Shown here one piece after another: positions 61,162-64,000 of a stretch of DNA of 64,000 nt. The position numbers and the translations under genes are program-made. The DNA is taken from NCBI RefSeq assembly GCF_034387475.1, contig NZ_JAXCIL010000001.1:1240001-1304000 (forward strand). Reading direction: 5' to 3'. The DNA is from Pseudomonas sp. Teo4 (lineage in GTDB: Bacteria > Pseudomonadota > Gammaproteobacteria > Pseudomonadales > Pseudomonadaceae). The notes below the pieces were generated by a model. The model had not been told where the DNA came from and searched no databases. It was given only the letters and a program-made list of their open reading frames with translations. Each line of letters begins with the position of its first letter. Positions within the stretch are counted from its first letter, which is position 1.

Positions 61162-62447
61162 ATGCAAGCTTCCGTCTCCCGTTCTCCCCGTCGCTGGCTG
61201 TCGGCCTGCTGATCCTGCTGCTGGTGGCTGCACTGGCCTGGTGGCTGTGGCCCGCAGCGACGCCTGCGCACAAAGAAGCCAGCGGCGCGGCGCGGCGGCA
61301 AGGGCATGGGCATGGGCGGGCGCCCTGGTTTCGGTGCTTCCACCGACCCGGTGCCGGTGCGTGTCGAGCCGGTGCGGGTTGGCGATTTCCCGCTCTACTA
61401 CAAGGCCCTGGGCACGGTCACCGCGACCAACACGGTCAATGTGCGTAGCCGGGTGGCGGGGAACTGGTGAAGATCCACTTCAAGGAAGGCCAACAGGTCA
61501 AGGTCGGCGACCTGCTCGCCGAAATCGACCCGCGCAGCTACCGCATCGCCCTGCAGCAAGCCGAGGGAACCCTGGCGCAGAACCAGGCGCAGTTGAAGAA
61601 CGCCCAGGTCGATCTTGCCCGTTACAAAGGGTTGTACGCCGAAGACAGCATCGCCAAGCAGACCCTGGACACCGCTGAAGCCCAGGTTGCGCAATTCCAG
61701 GGGTTGGTGAAGACCAACCAGGCGCAGGTCAACGATGCCCGTCTGAACCTCGATTTCACCCAGATCCGTGCGCCGATCAGCGGCCGCGTCGGCCTGCGCC
61801 AGCTTGACTTGGGCAACCTGGTCGCCGCCAACGACACCACCGCCCTGGTGGTCATCACCCAGACCGAGCCGATCAGCGTCGCTTTCACCTTGCCGGAAAC
61901 CGAGCTGAGCACGGTGCTCGAGCGTTACCGCAGTGGCGCCAGCCTGCCGGTCGAGGCCTGGGACCGTAGCGACAGCAAATTGCAATCCACCGGTGTGCTG
62001 GGCAGCCTGGACAACCAGATCGACACCACCACCGGCACCCTGAAGTTCAAGGGCCGTTTCGAGAACAAGGACCAAGCCCTGTTCCCCAACCAGTTCGTCA
62101 ACGTGCGCCTGCTGGCCGACACCCTCAAGCAGGTGGTGCTGGCGCCGGCCGCGGCCATCCAGTTCGGCAACGACGGCACCTTTGCCTACGTCGTCAACGC
62201 CGAGAACAAGGTCAATATCCGCAAACTCAAGGTGGGCGCCAGCGACGGCGAGCACAGCGTGATCCTCGAGGGCCTGGCCGCGGGTGACCGGCTGGTGCTC
62301 GAAGGCACCGACCGCCTGCGCGAAGGCACCAAGGTGGACGTGGTGGAAGACAGCTCGCAGGTCCCCACCACCCCTGGCCAGCACCTGCAGGGCCAGGATG
62401 CCAAAGGCTCGGCCCAGGCGGGTGAAGCAGGCAAGGCGGGCGCATGA
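61162..62447 (+). CDS. mdtA: RND efflux periplasmic adaptor (MdtA/MuxA-like), three probable frameshifts
   Basis: Corrected length ~429 aa. An N-terminal membrane anchor ([19 protein letters not shown]) is recovered after adding a base at ~61200; further breaks at ~61293 and ~61460 affect the linker and [16 protein letters not shown]. From there the HlyD-like barrel-sandwich, hairpin and beta-barrel parts are intact ([61 protein letters not shown]). It joins the RND pump to an outer-membrane channel. The stop overlaps the next gene by ATGA. Confidence 0.9.
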
Positions 62448-64000
62448 ACCTCTCGCGCCTGTTCATCCTGCGCCCGGTCGCAACCACGCTGAGCATGCTG
62501 GCCATTGTTCTGGCCGGCCTGATTGCCTACAAATTGCTGCCGGTCTCGGCGTTGCCCCAGGTTGATTACCCGACCATTCGGGTCATGACCCTGTACCCCG
62601 GTGCCAGCCCCAGGTCATGACCAGTGCCGTCACCGCTCCGCTGGAGCGCCAGTTCGGCCAGATGCCGGGCCTTACCCAGATGGCCTCGACCAGTTCCGGC
62701 GGCGCTTCGGTGCTGACCTTGCGCTTCAGCCTGGACATGAACATGGACGTCGCCGAGCAACAGGTGCAGGCCGCGATCAACGCCGCCAACAACTTGCTGC
62801 CCAGCGACCTGCCGGCACCGCCGGTGTACAACAAGGTCAACCCCGCCGATACCCCGGTGCTGACCCTGGCCATCTCTTCCAAGACCATGCCGTTGCCCAA
62901 GCTCAACGACCTGGTCGACACCCGCGTGGCGCAGAAAATCGCCCAGATCAGCGGCGTGGGCATGGTCAGCATCGCCGGTGGCCAGCGCCAGGCGGTGCGC
63001 ATCAAGGTCAATGTCGACGCTCTGGCCGCCAACGGCCTGAACCTCGAAGACGTGCGTACCCTGATCGGCGCCTCCAACGTCAACCAGCCCAAGGGCAACT
63101 TCGATGGCCCGACCCGGGTATCGATGCTCGACGCCAACGACCAGCTGCGTTCGCCCGAGGAGTACGCCAACCTCATCCTGGCCTACAACAACGGTGCGCC
63201 CCTGCGTCTGAAGGACGTCGCCGAGATCGTCGATGGCGCCGAGAACGAGCGCCTGGCCGCCTGGGCCAACGAGAACCAGGCCGTGCTGCTGAACATCCAG
63301 CGCCAGCCGGGCGCCAACGTCATCGAAGTGGTCGACCGGATCAAGCAGATGCTGCCATCGATCACCGACAACCTGCCCGCTGGCCTGGACGTTTCGGTGC
63401 TGACCGACCGCACCCAGACCATCCGTGCAGCGGTCAAGGACGTGCAGCATGAGCTGCTGATCGCCATCGTTCTGGTGGTGATGGTCACGTTCGTGTTCCT
63501 GCGTCGCGTCAGTGCAACCATCATTCCGTCGATCGCCGTGCCGCTGTCGCTGATCGGCACCTTCGGCGTCATGTACCTGGCCGGTTTCTCGATCAACAAC
63601 CTGACCCTGATGGCCCTGACCATCGCCACCGGTTTCGTGGTGGACGATGCCATCGTCATGCTGGAGAACATCTCCCGGCATATCGAAGAAGGCGAAACGC
63701 CCATGCAGGCGGCGCTCAAGGGCGCTCGGCAGATCGGCTTCACCCTGATCTCCCTGACCTTCTCGTTGATCGCGGTGCTGATTCCGCTGCTGTTCATGGC
63801 CGATGTGGTCGGCCGACTGTTCCGCGAGTTCGCCATCACCCTGGCGGTGGCCATTCTGATATCGCTGGTGGTGTCGCTGACCCTGACCCCGATGATGTGC
63901 GCGCGTCTGCTCAAGCGCGAACCCAAGGAAGAAGAGCAGGGCGCTTCTACCGTGCCAGCGGTGCCTGGATCGACTGGCTGATCGAGCACTATGGTCGTGG
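62444..64000 (+). CDS. mdtB: RND multidrug efflux permease (MdtB/MuxB-like), 5' part, two probable frameshifts
   Basis: About 520 residues are in the window; the family length is ~1030. N-terminus [59 protein letters not shown]; frame break at ~62610. Then pore domains, TM2-6 and the RND proton relay ([21 protein letters not shown] with two Asp in TM4). A second break at ~63942 precedes [16 protein letters not shown] at the edge. Exports antibiotics or secondary metabolites; in P. putida the operon continues with a second permease and an OpmB channel. Confidence 0.92.

Noticed and set aside
46200..64000. Reading the broken genes as a zone of pseudogenes
   Set aside because: Both sides of each break keep conserved protein and the missing base is almost always G or C in a run; the affected genes include tpx and other genes expected to be functional.

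Overview
The window is a high-GC chromosome segment from a fluorescent Pseudomonas, most likely of the P. putida group. This rests on codon use, two families of Pseudomonas REP repeats in the intergenic gaps, and gene content: the D-lysine genes amaC/dpkA/amaD, the galactarate/glucarate set, an iorAB-type molybdenum hydroxylase, an OsmC-YcaO fusion and a MuxABC/MdtABC-type pump. There are no rRNA, tRNA, phage, insertion sequence or CRISPR features. From memory of P. putida KT2440, 30-64 kb looks syntenic with its PP_3585-PP_3625 area; this was not checked by alignment.

Layout. 0-11.5 kb: catabolic/scavenging genes with an organosulfur flavour. A minus-strand operon holds an SfnB-like flavoprotein, a 2-hydroxyacid dehydrogenase, a class II aldolase and the start of a peptide-type binding protein. 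LysR and LacI regulators follow, the LacI gene divergent from a TonB receptor, an NtaA/DszA-type monooxygenase, an aldo/keto reductase and an SsuA-like binding protein. 11.5-17.4 kb: housekeeping and accessory genes (GNAT, LysE, hydrolase, pirin, DUF1652, phosphoethanolamine transferase). 17.5-22.4 kb: a LysR-centred locus (EamA exporter, an SDR without its catalytic motif, an NCS1 permease, an isochorismatase-like hydrolase) with a shared TTTCTAC/GTAGAAA motif. 22.5-29.6 kb: a solute-binding protein, then a periplasmic molybdenum hydroxylase (2Fe-2S subunit, Mo subunit, cytochrome c) with its maturation proteins (XdhC, MobA-like). 30-42 kb: OsmC-YcaO fusion, diguanylate cyclase, methyltransferase, DUF6508 protein, siderophore receptor, YeeE/YedE transporter and OsmC protein.

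42-49 kb: galactarate/glucarate catabolism. A FadR-type GntR regulator lies apart from the kdgD-gudP-garD-dehydrogenase operon, and both promoters carry ATCGTACAA operator sequences. The operon is bracketed by inverted copies of a 220-230 bp structured repeat. 49.5-58.7 kb: a C26 glutamine amidotransferase-type hydrolase, then a D-lysine/basic amino acid module (ABC transporter, AmaD, RpiR regulator, DpkA, AmaC). 58.9-64 kb: an amino-acid symporter, thiol peroxidase and the start of an RND efflux operon.

Quality warning. From about 46.2 kb to the end, 14 of 16 genes contain small frame-breaking indels, nearly all missing G/C bases in short runs, while the first 46 kb is almost clean. The reading frame is conserved on both sides of every break, so these are annotated as probable sequence errors in intact genes, not decaying pseudogenes. 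Residue-level statements there are reconstructions across the breaks.
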